Assembly (NCBI RefSeq): GCF_000374825.1
Contig: NZ_KB895379.1
Span: 186,001 to 250,000 of the forward strand
DNA: 64,000 nt
Direction: 5' to 3'
DNA from: Paenibacillus sanguinis 2301083 = DSM 16941
Lineage (GTDB): Bacteria > Bacillota > Bacilli > Paenibacillales > Paenibacillaceae
A program made the position numbers and the translations under genes. Position 1 is the stretch's first letter. Every line of letters begins with the position of its first letter. The notes under the pieces were generated by a model that saw nothing but the letters and a program-made list of their open reading frames with translations, did no database searches and was not told where the DNA came from. Of this stretch, positions 1 to 7,994 are shown piece by piece.

Positions 1-380
1 GAATTGCTGGGCTTAATCTCATAAACCACTGCATTCTGATCCCGGTTAATACTCCGGATCGTTCCCGTCCCGTCGGCATGCCCCTGAACGATATGACCGC
101 CAAAACGGCCGTTCGCTGCCATCGCCCGCTCCAGGTTCACCCGGCTTCCCAGCTTCAAATCCTTCAAATTGGTATTGCGGTAGGTTTGCGGCATTACATC
201 TACGGTGAAAGAAGTCGCGTTAAAAGAAATCGCGGTCAAGCATACGCCGTTAACGGATATGCTATCGCCCAATCTCAGCCCTTCTGTAACCACACTTGCC
301 GAGATGCCCAGCAACATCGCTTCACCCTGCCGGTTGATCGATTTCATCGTTCCGATCTCTTCTACGAGTCCCGTAAACAT
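1..380 (-). CDS. ribE: Riboflavin synthase alpha subunit, partial (3' end off window)
   Basis: Converts two 6,7-dimethyl-8-ribityllumazine molecules to riboflavin in the cytoplasm, the last step of riboflavin synthesis. The reading frame opens at an ATG ending at 380 and stays open to base 1, giving about 126 residues. The N-terminus MFTGLVEEIG and the segments GDSISVNGVCLT and GHIVQGHADGTG are typical of the first lumazine-binding barrel. The second barrel lies outside the window. A strong AAGGAGGG lies 8 nt before the start, inside the ribD remnant. It is downstream of an FMN riboswitch and terminator, so expression should fall when FMN is high. Identity is near certain. Confidence 0.93.
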   Translation of the reverse strand, partial: MFTGLVEEIGTMKSINRQGEAMLLGISASVVTEGLRLGDSISVNGVCLTAISFNATSFTVDVMPQTYRNTNLKDLKLGSRVNLERAMAANGRFGGHIVQGHADGTGTIRSINRDQNAVVYEIKPSN

Positions 381-495
381 CAAGCATTCCCTCCTTCACG
401 GAGCCGACGACCCGATTAGCTCCAGTCTGTCCTAAAGCCCGCTCAGCCATATCCAGCGCCAAGCCCATGTAATACTCGTCATCGATGACCTTCAT
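322..495 (-). pseudogene. ribD: ribD remnant: about 30 codons left of the deaminase/reductase gene
   Basis: The frame starts with ATG at 495 behind an AGAGGAG ribosome site and reads MKVIDDEYYMGLALDMAERA then LGQTGANRVVGSV, which matches the RibD deaminase N-terminus (family form has NPVVGCV). After about 32 codons homology stops exactly where the ribE ribosome site begins, and the frame runs on out of phase through the start of ribE to a stop at 322. The zinc-site cysteines, the HAE motif and the whole reductase domain are absent. It looks like a deletion of nearly all of ribD that kept the leader and the ribE start. It may act as a short translated leader coupled to ribE. RibD activity would have to come from elsewhere in the genome. 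Confidence 0.8.
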
Positions 496-529
496 CCGTC
501 CCACTCCTCTTTTCCCCTTACAAACCCTA

Positions 530-567
530 ACAAGCAAAAACAACCCTGCCGTAATCCGGCAGGGTTG
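530..567 (-). terminator. Rho-independent terminator in the rib leader
   Basis: CAACCCTGCC at 541-550 pairs perfectly with GGCAGGGTTG at 558-567 around a 7-nt loop, and on the minus strand is followed by TTTTT. It lies between the FMN riboswitch and the ribD remnant, where a riboswitch expression platform is expected. Confidence 0.85.
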
Positions 568-772
568 ATATGAGAGTGATTCTACGCAAGTCAAAAATTA
601 GCTGTTGTCAAATCTTATCCTATCTTAAATTAACAAGACGGATCGACAAATTCAACAAAGCAAAGCTGTTACTCCACCAGCTCACTTCTCCCATTGTGAA
701 AAGTAGAACTTTGCCGAGTAAAGCCCTTGGTTCCTGACACATCGACGGTTTAGCCTATGTGTCACTTGCGTT

Positions 773-921
773 TTCCTTCTCCCATCCAGACTATACTGTC
801 GGTCCCGGAATCTCACCGGCTCAGCCGCATATGCTTGCTTCAAACATAATACGGGTCACGGACTTGTGCTCAGAAGAGCCATCACCGTCGGTGGGGAGTT
901 GCACCCCGCCCCGAAGGATTA
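773..921 (-). promoter_or_regulatory. FMN riboswitch (RFN element)
   Basis: Read on the minus strand, the conserved RFN blocks occur in order: ATCCTTCGGGGC with a GGGTGCAACTCCCC helix, CCGACGGTGATGG, GAGCCGGTGAGATTCCGGG, then GACCGACAGTATAGTCTGGA and GGGAGAAGG, whose CCTTC/GAAGG ends close the P1 helix. Known RFN aptamers bind FMN and cause early termination or block translation of rib genes. The distal terminator at 530-567 fits the termination mode. The 200 nt between aptamer and terminator presumably holds the antiterminator, which I did not fold. Confidence 0.95.
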
Positions 922-950
922 CAATTATTTTGTTAGTTGCTTTCGGGCTA

Positions 951-979
951 ATGTTATCATCCCGATACAGAAAATGCAA
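951..979 (-). promoter_or_regulatory. Candidate sigma-A promoter for the rib operon
   Basis: On the minus strand TTGCAT (974-979), a 17-nt spacer and TAACAT (951-956) lie about 30 nt upstream of the riboswitch. The -35 is good and the -10 is mediocre. Position supports it. Confidence 0.45.
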
Positions 980-990
980 GGGCTCCTGTC

Positions 991-1032
991 GCAATTTGCC
1001 TAACCAAGCCAGTGACTTGCAAGGCAAATTGC
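991..1032. other. Perfect 11-bp inverted repeat between GH127 and rib leader
   Basis: GCAATTTGCCT at 991-1001 pairs with AGGCAAATTGC at 1022-1032 across a 20-nt loop, directly after the stop codon of the glycosidase gene. Neither strand has a good T-run, so it may be a weak terminator, an mRNA end-stabilising stem or an operator. Confidence 0.5.
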
Positions 1033-1045
1033 TATCATTTATTGG

Positions 1046-3340
1046 TTAAAACTCAAACCTGAAATAAGTATGATACCGTTCATGATGAACTTGGTGAAGC
1101 GGAACAAAACGAATGCCATCCACAGTAAACTCAGGCCCCGTCATACTTGGCTCTAGCCGCCGGACAAACTCTTCGGTACTACAAGACCAAGTCAATAATT
1201 GTTGCCCTTCGTGAAGAGCAGCCATAATGTAAGGCCCGTAGCAAACACTCTTTATGCGAGCATCATCCGGTGCCGCCATCCATCTGATCGCATAGGGAAA
1301 CAACAACTCAATTCGATCTCCATCATGAGCTTGCTGCAGTACAAGATAACCGTCTTTGATGTCTACCTGCTGCCGCTTACCGTTAATTGTGACCTCAGGC
1401 AAGCCCTTTATCCACTCCGGAATTCGGAAATGAATCCGTATTTCTCGTCCTCCCGATAGGATGAATGCCGCCGTGTCTGCCAGCTTCTCCCGCTTCCGGG
1501 TTTGAGAAAGTGTTATGCCTTGCTCCTCCCACTCCAGGATGGACGGAATGTACAAATTGACATATAGCGTATCACCATCATGGAAATATATACTCTCCTG
1601 ATACTTAAAGTGGTTTTCCAGTCCAGTGCCATGGCAGCAGGTATTCTCGTGTGTGTCAAATTTCTTGCAGGACCCCGGCGCCAGCGGCAGGAAATAGGTG
1701 CTCCCCCCCTCAGCGCACTGATTATTTTCTGTGGCCAGGATATGATTGTAGAGCGTCCTTTCGTAGTAGTCCATGTACTCTGGCTTTGGCTCAAAGCTGT
1801 ACAGCTCCCTTGTCAGCTTCAGCATGTTGTAGCTGGCACAGGTTTCCGCCGTTTTGTCTGTCAGATAGGCAGCAATTTTGCCAGGCTCACGGAACATTTC
1901 CGTCTCCCCCACGCCACCGATCGAATAGGCATGATCTTCGATAACCATTCGCCAGAAGTTCTTGGCGGCCTCATAATACGCTGCATTTCCTTCCGCCTCG
2001 TATAGCTTCAAAGCTCCGATGATTTGCGGTATATGCTGATTCGCATGCATATCGCCCAGAGTGTCCATGTTTGCCTGCATTGGAAATAGCAGCTTTTCGT
2101 TATCGAAGTATTTGGCAGCTTCCACGTAGTGTGCCTCATTTGTAATCAGATATAGCTGGGTCATCACTTCATTCATTCCGCCAAATTCTCCGGCAATATA
2201 AAGCGACCACATTCGCTGGAGCTGCTCCTGGGATAAGCGGCTAAGCCGATGATGCACCCAATCTCCCAGCCGGGCACATATTTGCAGGGCCGCTTCCTGA
2301 CCCGCCAGAACGTAGCATTCCAGCAGGCCAGCCATAATTTTGTGCAGGGTATAATAAGGCGCCCAGATCGTGGGATAAGTCGAATATTGCTCCAACAAAT
2401 CAAATTGCTCTTCCGAATAGGCGCTGAGAAATCGCGAATGCACCCCAGGCATCGCCGACATCGCCTGTTGGCAGCAGTCCAATTGCTCAATCATATATTC
2501 AATCTTCGCTTTGACCGCCTCGCTTCCCCCCGTAGCATGGTAAGCCAGGGCCAAGGCTGACAAATAGTGACCTGTTGTATGACCTTTCAGGTTACATTCC
2601 GGAGCGTCCCAGCCGGTCATGGGCTTGGCCCCTTTGACATCTAACCCGGCAGCTATGCGAAAATTATATAGCATTTGATCATCGTCAACGGAACAGATAT
2701 ACTCCAGAGAACGGTCCATCGCATCAGCAAATTCCGTGCCTGGTTCCAGAGATACGCTTTGCCCATTAAACACATGAACCTTCTTCTGGGGCAAAGCAAG
2801 CTGATCGACGGCTTCCACTACAGTAATTTTCGCTTCTGTCTCCCAATTGCTATTCTCCAAGCGCCCCTTGACAATATACCTACCATTCAGAATCCATTTG
2901 GTCCAATCGGCTTTCTCCCAAACGACATTATGAACCGTACGACTGCCCGTATCATTTCTGACTACAACAACACCGGGCAATTGGGGAACCTCACCTTCTT
3001 GCACACGCAAATCCACCGGATAAACCTCAACAATTTCAGCTTTATATTCTTCTTCCAGCACGGTAGCCTCAAACGTCTTCTGCACGCTTTCCCCTTCATA
3101 AGTGACGGTCGCCACTAGCGGAATGATACGATTGCCTACTCCATGAGAAGGCCTGGTTACCTTGCCCGTATGGCTGATAAACAAAGTTTCTCTGGACTCC
3201 CAAGTAATTATTGAACCATTTTGCCCTTTTACCGGAAGCTGCAAGTCGGTATCCACCGTGTACAAATTGCCGATATATATACCTTCACAGTCAAGCCGCG
3301 CTATCTCTAGCCGCCGCTCCCTAGCTGCATTCCTATCCAT
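1046..3340 (-). CDS. GH127-type (DUF1680) glycoside hydrolase, putative beta-L-arabinofuranosidase
   Basis: About 764 residues. Residues 12-100 resemble an atrophied bacterial Ig-like domain (W-x-S core, G-K-V-T-R-P turn) and 105-180 a second Ig-like module. The DUF1680 catalytic region then runs from about 190, with GWDAPECNLKGHTTGHY near 243, E-T-C at 499-501 and T-C-C-H-G-T-G near 567. In Bifidobacterium longum HypBA1 the matching Glu and three Cys bind zinc and one Cys is the nucleophile, so catalytic residues look intact. No signal peptide, so probably cytoplasmic. The ATG at 3340 is preferred because GAGAGG abuts the earlier ATG. It follows the transporter gene by about 20 nt, so the two probably share an mRNA. 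Exact substrate is inferred: the family also contains other specificities. Confidence 0.85.
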   Translation of the reverse strand: MDRNAARERRLEIARLDCEGIYIGNLYTVDTDLQLPVKGQNGSIITWESRETLFISHTGKVTRPSHGVGNRIIPLVATVTYEGESVQKTFEATVLEEEYKAEIVEVYPVDLRVQEGEVPQLPGVVVVRNDTGSRTVHNVVWEKADWTKWILNGRYIVKGRLENSNWETEAKITVVEAVDQLALPQKKVHVFNGQSVSLEPGTEFADAMDRSLEYICSVDDDQMLYNFRIAAGLDVKGAKPMTGWDAPECNLKGHTTGHYLSALALAYHATGGSEAVKAKIEYMIEQLDCCQQAMSAMPGVHSRFLSAYSEEQFDLLEQYSTYPTIWAPYYTLHKIMAGLLECYVLAGQEAALQICARLGDWVHHRLSRLSQEQLQRMWSLYIAGEFGGMNEVMTQLYLITNEAHYVEAAKYFDNEKLLFPMQANMDTLGDMHANQHIPQIIGALKLYEAEGNAAYYEAAKNFWRMVIEDHAYSIGGVGETEMFREPGKIAAYLTDKTAETCASYNMLKLTRELYSFEPKPEYMDYYERTLYNHILATENNQCAEGGSTYFLPLAPGSCKKFDTHENTCCHGTGLENHFKYQESIYFHDGDTLYVNLYIPSILEWEEQGITLSQTRKREKLADTAAFILSGGREIRIHFRIPEWIKGLPEVTINGKRQQVDIKDGYLVLQQAHDGDRIELLFPYAIRWMAAPDDARIKSVCYGPYIMAALHEGQQLLTWSCSTEEFVRRLEPSMTGPEFTVDGIRFVPLHQVHHERYHTYFRFEF

Positions 3341-3361
3341 CTGTGTCATCCTCTCTTTTCT

Positions 3362-4594
3362 CTAAGCCTGCTTCAGATTTCCCAGCTTGTTCTTCACCCA
3401 ATTCTTGCCTTCAACAATTCGAGACATTGCCATGCAAATCGCCGGATCGCCCGTTACGTTAACCATAGTGCAGAGCGGATCTGTAATCGTCCCCATAATT
3501 ACGAGAATTGGCACCGCTTCCATAGGAAAGCCGAAGGCTGTGCAAATAAACATTTCCCCGATAAAGCCCCCGCTAGGAATGGTTCCGACAATAATGCCGC
3601 TAATCAAAGCCACTAAAATGGCTGTAACCATATCCGCCGGGCCCATGGTCAGGTTGAAGATGCCGAACAGGAAAACGATTTTAATGATTTGCACAGCCAC
3701 GACACCATTCTTGTGCATGCTGGCCCCTAGCGGAATGATAATATCACTGATCTCATCAGGAATACCCATATCCTTCACAGCCAGCCTGTTCACAGGGATA
3801 CAGGCAGTGCTGCTGCAAGTCCCCATCGCTGTCGTCATCGGCAACCAGATGTTCTTCCAATAGCGCTTCAACCCGGTTCGGCCCCCGCCATAATACGATA
3901 CGATTACGGAGAACAGGATGAAAAATAAAATGCAGAATATAGAATAAATGATTGCTGCCCGCCCAACGGACCATACCACCTGATTGCCCACATTACCGAT
4001 TAATGTCGCAAAATAACAGGCAATACCGACCGGAGCATAATACATGATGATGGATACTACCTTGTTCAAAATGGCTGACAAGCTATGAAGCAGCTTGGCA
4101 ACAGGTTCCCCCGCTTCTCCAATTGAACTGACGGACACGCCGAACAAAATGGCAAATACGATCAAGGCCATCATATTTTTTAAAGAGAGCAGTTCCACAA
4201 AGTCAGGAACCGTAAACAAACGAACAAAATCCAGAGAAGTGCCATCCACCTGTGCCGCTTCCCCAAAGGTGACGTCCGAATTCAGCGCAGGATTAAACAC
4301 CAGGCCGCTGACTAAGGCCAGCACAGCAGTAATTAATCCTGTTACGACGATAACCATGAAGAAGAGACCCAAAATCTTTCCGAGCTTCTTCAAATTAGTC
4401 ATGCTGGCGATAGAACTCGCAATGGAAACAAAGACAAGCGGAACAATGATACAGAACACCAAATTCAAAAATACATCCGCAAAGGGCTGCAGAACGGAGG
4501 CTCGCTCACCGAGAATGGTTCCGGCAATTCCGCCTATCAGTACACCGACCAGCAAAATGATTGAAAATCGATAACTTTTCAAAACTTGCAACAT
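3362..4594 (-). CDS. SLC1/DAACS-family solute:cation symporter with altered binding motifs
   Basis: A 410-residue membrane protein with eight or more hydrophobic segments and the DAACS landmarks: IVPLVFVSIASSI early on, a serine-rich TCSSTACIPV loop, PLGASMHKNGVV and TDPLCTMVNVTGD. Family members such as GltPh import acidic amino acids with sodium. Two motifs differ here: the NMDGT motif reads HKNGV (294-298), and the arginine before TMVNVTGD, which holds the substrate side-chain carboxylate, is Cys375. Cys or Thr at that site is found in the neutral amino-acid carriers ASCT2/ASCT1, so an acidic substrate is unlikely (inference). It leads the two-gene unit with the GH127 gene and is divergent from an AraC regulator. 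Confidence 0.85.
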   Translation of the reverse strand: MLQVLKSYRFSIILLVGVLIGGIAGTILGERASVLQPFADVFLNLVFCIIVPLVFVSIASSIASMTNLKKLGKILGLFFMVIVVTGLITAVLALVSGLVFNPALNSDVTFGEAAQVDGTSLDFVRLFTVPDFVELLSLKNMMALIVFAILFGVSVSSIGEAGEPVAKLLHSLSAILNKVVSIIMYYAPVGIACYFATLIGNVGNQVVWSVGRAAIIYSIFCILFFILFSVIVSYYGGGRTGLKRYWKNIWLPMTTAMGTCSSTACIPVNRLAVKDMGIPDEISDIIIPLGASMHKNGVVAVQIIKIVFLFGIFNLTMGPADMVTAILVALISGIIVGTIPSGGFIGEMFICTAFGFPMEAVPILVIMGTITDPLCTMVNVTGDPAICMAMSRIVEGKNWVKNKLGNLKQA

Positions 4595-4893
4595 GTTGTT
4601 CTCACCTCAACCAGGAAGTAAAATGCTTTCGTAAAATAATTAATGCGCTTTCAAAACTTTTTCATCGTCGACGGAATGAAAGTTTATACGTTAAGTATGC
4701 CGTGGCGAAAAGGAATTTAAAATTAGCAAAATGAACATAATATAGGTCAATATTAACCTGTAAAATATAACATTATGCGCATTTTACATTTTTCAATGGA
4801 TTGAATATCCCCCCACATCTCCCTTGTATATTGCTATTTCTACATTTCTCATGTAACATTTTATATAATAAAATCAGCACAGGAGTTTTAGAA
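4595..4893. promoter_or_regulatory. Divergent control region between transporter and AraC gene, with cre-like site
   Basis: AT-rich 299-bp spacer expected to hold both promoters. On the minus strand 4640-4653 reads TGAAAGCGCATTAA, matching the CcpA operator (cre) consensus at about 12 of 14 positions, which would suit carbon control of the cassette. No clear AraC operator repeats were recognised. The cre call is weak. Confidence 0.3.
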
Positions 4894-5802
4894 ATGTCAT
4901 ATATTAATTTCAGTTGTCCGCCTCTGCCCCATTTGATCGTGGGAGGATTATCGCTATTCCGCAAGGGCGATATTCATGAGCGACGTATTCTCAACAATAC
5001 CTTTGACTTGATCTTCGTCTTCAGCGGGACTCTGTACCTGGAGGAAAATGGGCAAAAGTATATCGTCGAGCCTGGCCATTTTCTTATTTTGCCCCCTGAC
5101 CATCTGCACAAAGGCTTTAAGCCATGTACAGAGGACACGACCTTTTCCTGGATTCATTTCTCAACAACAGGCAGCTTTTCTTATTCGGAAAGCCCCCTAT
5201 ACTCCACGTCCACAAAAATGAACAAGCATAAGTATTATAAAAAAGATACCTTCTACATTTCACTGCCCCATTACGGGATGATCGACAAGAGCCTGCATGA
5301 TGTGCTGAAGAGCCATATGGAGGATATATCTCAAGTTAAAATCGATAAATATCATAATGAAAAGCTGTTTTACGCCTCTACCATTTCGCAGATTCAATAT
5401 CAACAGCTCTTTCTTAAAATTCTGACTATTTTTTGCGAATCCAATGAGCATGCTCAAGATAAGGATGTCGCTGCCGAAATCTACGACCTGTTCATGCTGA
5501 ATTATCAGCAGGGCTTTAATTTGAATGAGCTGGCAGCACAATTCTCCTTCCATCCCGCTCATATTATTCGCTGCGTTAAGAACAAGTACGGGATGAGCCC
5601 GCTGCAATTGCTGCTATCCATCCGATTGAACAAAGCAAAGCAACTATTAGCGGATCAGGATCAGACCGTGAACTGGATTGCCGCTGCCGTTGGCTTCTCT
5701 GATACTTCGTATTTTTGCAAGCAATTTAAGAAAGTCATCGGCATGACTCCACTGGAATATCGCAAAGCTGTCCATACCCGCCAGTCTGGTGAGCAATCAT
5801 AA
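4894..5802 (+). CDS. AraC-family transcriptional regulator
   Basis: 302 residues. The N-terminal half is a cupin-like sensor domain (GTLYLEENGQKYIVEPGHF, LPPDHLHKGF), and the last 100 residues form the paired AraC helix-turn-helix motifs (FNLNELAAQFSFHPAHIIRC and VNWIAAAVGFSDTSYFCKQF, then KKVIGMTPLEYRK). Start chosen at ATG 4894, with AGGAG 8 nt upstream; a longer TTG-start version has no ribosome site. It is transcribed away from the transporter and GH127 genes, so it likely controls them in response to a carbohydrate-linked ligand (inference from position). Confidence 0.88.
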   Translation: MSYINFSCPPLPHLIVGGLSLFRKGDIHERRILNNTFDLIFVFSGTLYLEENGQKYIVEPGHFLILPPDHLHKGFKPCTEDTTFSWIHFSTTGSFSYSESPLYSTSTKMNKHKYYKKDTFYISLPHYGMIDKSLHDVLKSHMEDISQVKIDKYHNEKLFYASTISQIQYQQLFLKILTIFCESNEHAQDKDVAAEIYDLFMLNYQQGFNLNELAAQFSFHPAHIIRCVKNKYGMSPLQLLLSIRLNKAKQLLADQDQTVNWIAAAVGFSDTSYFCKQFKKVIGMTPLEYRKAVHTRQSGEQS

Positions 5803-5849
5803 AAAGTACTGGGCCACGCACATAGTAAATTCTTGATTCTCTTACAAAA

Positions 5850-5900
5850 AAAGCAAGGGTGTCTCCGCTGCCAAAGTGGCAGTGAAAGCACCCTTGCTTT
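5850..5900. terminator. Bidirectional terminator between araC-type gene and ppiB
   Basis: AAAGCAAGGGTG at 5850-5861 pairs perfectly with CACCCTTGCTTT at 5889-5900, with an inner CTGCC/GGCAG stem. The converging genes end on either side. A-rich and T-rich flanks let it work on both strands. Confidence 0.8.
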
Positions 5901-5916
5901 ATGATTAATTTGCGTA

Positions 5917-5938
5917 TTCAAAAAGATCGCTTTTTGAA
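5917..5938. repeat. Dispersed TTCAAAAA hairpin repeat, copy R1
   Basis: TTCAAAAA and TTTTTGAA form a perfect 8-bp stem around GATCGC. On the minus strand it reads GAGTTCAAAAAGCGATCTTT, matching related elements at 18600, 44759, 50399 and 59441. Confidence 0.55.
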
Positions 5939-5960
5939 CTCCCTCTTCAAAAGTTATGCC

Positions 5961-6398
5961 TTAAGCTTCGTCCCAAACCGTAACTTCCTTCATTTTGTCG
6001 CCAGGACGAACGTTGTCTACATGATCCATACCGGAGGTTACTTTACCAAATACCGTGTGGACACCGTCCAAATGAGGTTGTGGTTCATACACGATGAAGA
6101 ACTGGCTGCCGCCTGTATCCTTGCCGGCATGAGCCATCGACAATATGCCGCGTCCGTGCTTCGTCACATTCGTAGCTGTTTCACATTTGATGGTATACCC
6201 TGGTCCACCTGTGCCAGTTCCGTTAGGACAGCCGCCTTGAGCTACAAAGCCCGGAATGACGCGATGGAAGGTAAGCCCGTTATAGAATCCCGAATTTGCC
6301 AGCTTCTCAAAGTTGGCAACCGTTCCCGGCGCTTCCTCAGGCAGAAATTCAATTTCTACCTCTCCGCCTGTTTCCAATACAATCTTGCCTTTTTTCAT
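5961..6398 (-). CDS. ppiB: Cyclophilin-type peptidyl-prolyl cis-trans isomerase B
   Basis: 145-residue cytoplasmic single-domain cyclophilin that speeds proline isomerisation during protein folding. The active-site blocks are visible: [13 protein letters not shown] (catalytic Arg with Phe and Gln), [15 protein letters not shown] and [12 protein letters not shown]. The start at ATG 6398 has an AAAGGTG ribosome site about 9 nt upstream and gives the usual family length; an upstream extension of 24 codons has no support. It lies alone between the AraC regulator and lysA, the B. subtilis neighbourhood for ppiB. Confidence 0.93.
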   Translation of the reverse strand: MKKGKIVLETGGEVEIEFLPEEAPGTVANFEKLANSGFYNGLTFHRVIPGFVAQGGCPNGTGTGGPGYTIKCETATNVTKHGRGILSMAHAGKDTGGSQFFIVYEPQPHLDGVHTVFGKVTSGMDHVDNVRPGDKMKEVTVWDEA

Positions 6399-6470
6399 AT
6401 CGTACACACCTTTCTTATTAACAAAAACTTTGACAAACCTCTTACAGTGTACTAGAAAATGGGGTTGCAA

Positions 6471-6526
6471 GCAAAAAGCAAGGCCGAAAAACTTACGCCG
6501 CAGCGGAAAGTTCCTTTCAGCCTTGC
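6471..6526 (-). terminator. lysA terminator
   Basis: GCAAGGC at 6520-6526 pairs with GCCTTGC at 6478-6484, extended by AACTT/AAGTT, and on the minus strand is followed by TTTTTGC. It sits 29 nt after the lysA stop. Confidence 0.75.
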
Positions 6527-6554
6527 CGATTGCTTGATATTATGAAAGGGCTGC

Positions 6555-7883
6555 TTATTTCAAGGATGGTTCCTTGGCGATTCGTTCCGGAATCACATCG
6601 CATGAAATCAAATCCTCTAGCGACTCCCGCTTCACAACCAGATCGCTGTGTCCCTCTTGTACAAAAACAACAGCCGGACGGCGAATCCGGTTATAGTTGC
6701 TCGCCATGGCATAATTATATGCCCCGGTACATGCAACAGCCAACAAATCCCCGCTGTTCGTCTTCGGCAACTCAACATCCCAGATAAGCATATCGCCGCT
6801 TTCGCAGCATTTACCAGCAATGGAGACCGTCTCTTCGTTGGCTTCATCAGCCCGGTTGGCCAGCATCGCTTCATATTTGGAGCTGTACAAGGCCGGACGT
6901 GGGTTGTCCGTCATTCCGCCATCTACGGCCACGTATTTACGCACACCAGGGATTTCCTTGCTGGTTCCTACCGTATAGAGCGTCGTTCCGGCATCACCTA
7001 CGATACTCCGGCCCGGCTCCACCCAGATCTCCGGCAATTGTGGATAAGAGGCAAAATGCTGCTTCACCGCATCCGTAATAGCACCAACATAATCGGATAC
7101 AAGTAGCGGGGTATCTTCCTCGGTATAACGAATACCGAAGCCACCCCCTAAGTTAACTACTTTGAATAAAACATCCAGCTGCTGCTTCACCTGCATAGCA
7201 AAAGCCGCTACCCGCTCTACAGCCAGCTCAAAGCCACCCACCTCAAAGATTTGCGAGCCGATATGGGAATGGACTCCCAAAAGCTGCAAATTTGCACTTC
7301 GGTTGGCCAGATCGACGGCTTCCAGGGCCGAGCCGTTCCCGATGTCAAAGCCGAACTTGGAATCCGTTTGGCCTGTAGACATATATTCGTGTGTATGAGC
7401 TTCCACCCCAGGGGTTACACGCAATAGGACATTCACTGTAATGCCTTTCTCAGCGGCGATCGCTTGCAGCATGTGCAGTTCAACGAAGTTGTCCGCTACA
7501 AAGCAGCCGATTCCGGCAGAAATCGCCATTTCCAATTCTTGAGGCGTCTTGTTATTGCCGTGAAAGTGGATTCGCTGTGCGGGAAAACCCGCTTGAAGAG
7601 CCGTAAACAATTCCCCCTCGGAGACGACGTCCAAGGACAGGCCCTCCTCCTCGGCCAGCCGGCACATCGCCATGACGCAAAATGCCTTGCTCGCATAGGC
7701 CACCTGAAAGGTCAGACCCGACGCACGAAAAGCATTCATATATTCACGGCATCTTTGCCGAACAAGGGCTTCATCTACGACATAAAGCGGCGTGCCATAG
7801 GTTTGTTTCAATTCTACCGCATCGCAGCCGCCAATCTCGAGATGGCCATTTGCATTAATCTTGCTGGTACCGTGTAAATACAT
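6555..7883 (-). CDS. lysA: Diaminopimelate decarboxylase
   Basis: 442 residues, the normal length. PLP enzyme that turns meso-diaminopimelate into L-lysine, the last step of lysine synthesis. The PLP lysine is in VAYASKAF (about residue 66), the glycine-rich phosphate site is NLGGGFG, and the C-terminal domain carries CCESGDMLIWDVELP and the tyrosine-containing TGAYNYAMASNYNR. The ATG start has GGAGGA nearby and a sigma-A-type promoter just upstream. It follows spoVAF, as in B. subtilis, where the spoVA operon is also next to lysA. Confidence 0.95.
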   Translation of the reverse strand: MYLHGTSKINANGHLEIGGCDAVELKQTYGTPLYVVDEALVRQRCREYMNAFRASGLTFQVAYASKAFCVMAMCRLAEEEGLSLDVVSEGELFTALQAGFPAQRIHFHGNNKTPQELEMAISAGIGCFVADNFVELHMLQAIAAEKGITVNVLLRVTPGVEAHTHEYMSTGQTDSKFGFDIGNGSALEAVDLANRSANLQLLGVHSHIGSQIFEVGGFELAVERVAAFAMQVKQQLDVLFKVVNLGGGFGIRYTEEDTPLLVSDYVGAITDAVKQHFASYPQLPEIWVEPGRSIVGDAGTTLYTVGTSKEIPGVRKYVAVDGGMTDNPRPALYSSKYEAMLANRADEANEETVSIAGKCCESGDMLIWDVELPKTNSGDLLAVACTGAYNYAMASNYNRIRRPAVVFVQEGHSDLVVKRESLEDLISCDVIPERIAKEPSLK

Positions 7884-7913
7884 CCTAAGTCCTCCACTTT
7901 TAAATTTTACACC

Positions 7914-7942
7914 AGTATAGCAAATAACGACGAATGTGAGAA
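7914..7942 (-). promoter_or_regulatory. Candidate sigma-A promoter for lysA
   Basis: Minus strand TTCTCA (7937-7942), 17-nt spacer, TATACT (7914-7919), about 30 nt before the lysA start. Good -10, weak -35. Confidence 0.4.
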
Positions 7943-7955
7943 ATGGATTTTTCGG

Positions 7956-7973
7956 AATAACATTTGTGTTATT
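7956..7973. terminator. Short hairpin after spoVAF
   Basis: AATAACA and TGTTATT form a 7-bp stem with a 4-nt loop 20 nt after the spoVAF stop. There is no clear T-run, so termination is uncertain. Confidence 0.35.
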
Positions 7974-7994
7974 TGTAAGACAGGCCGGAGTCCT

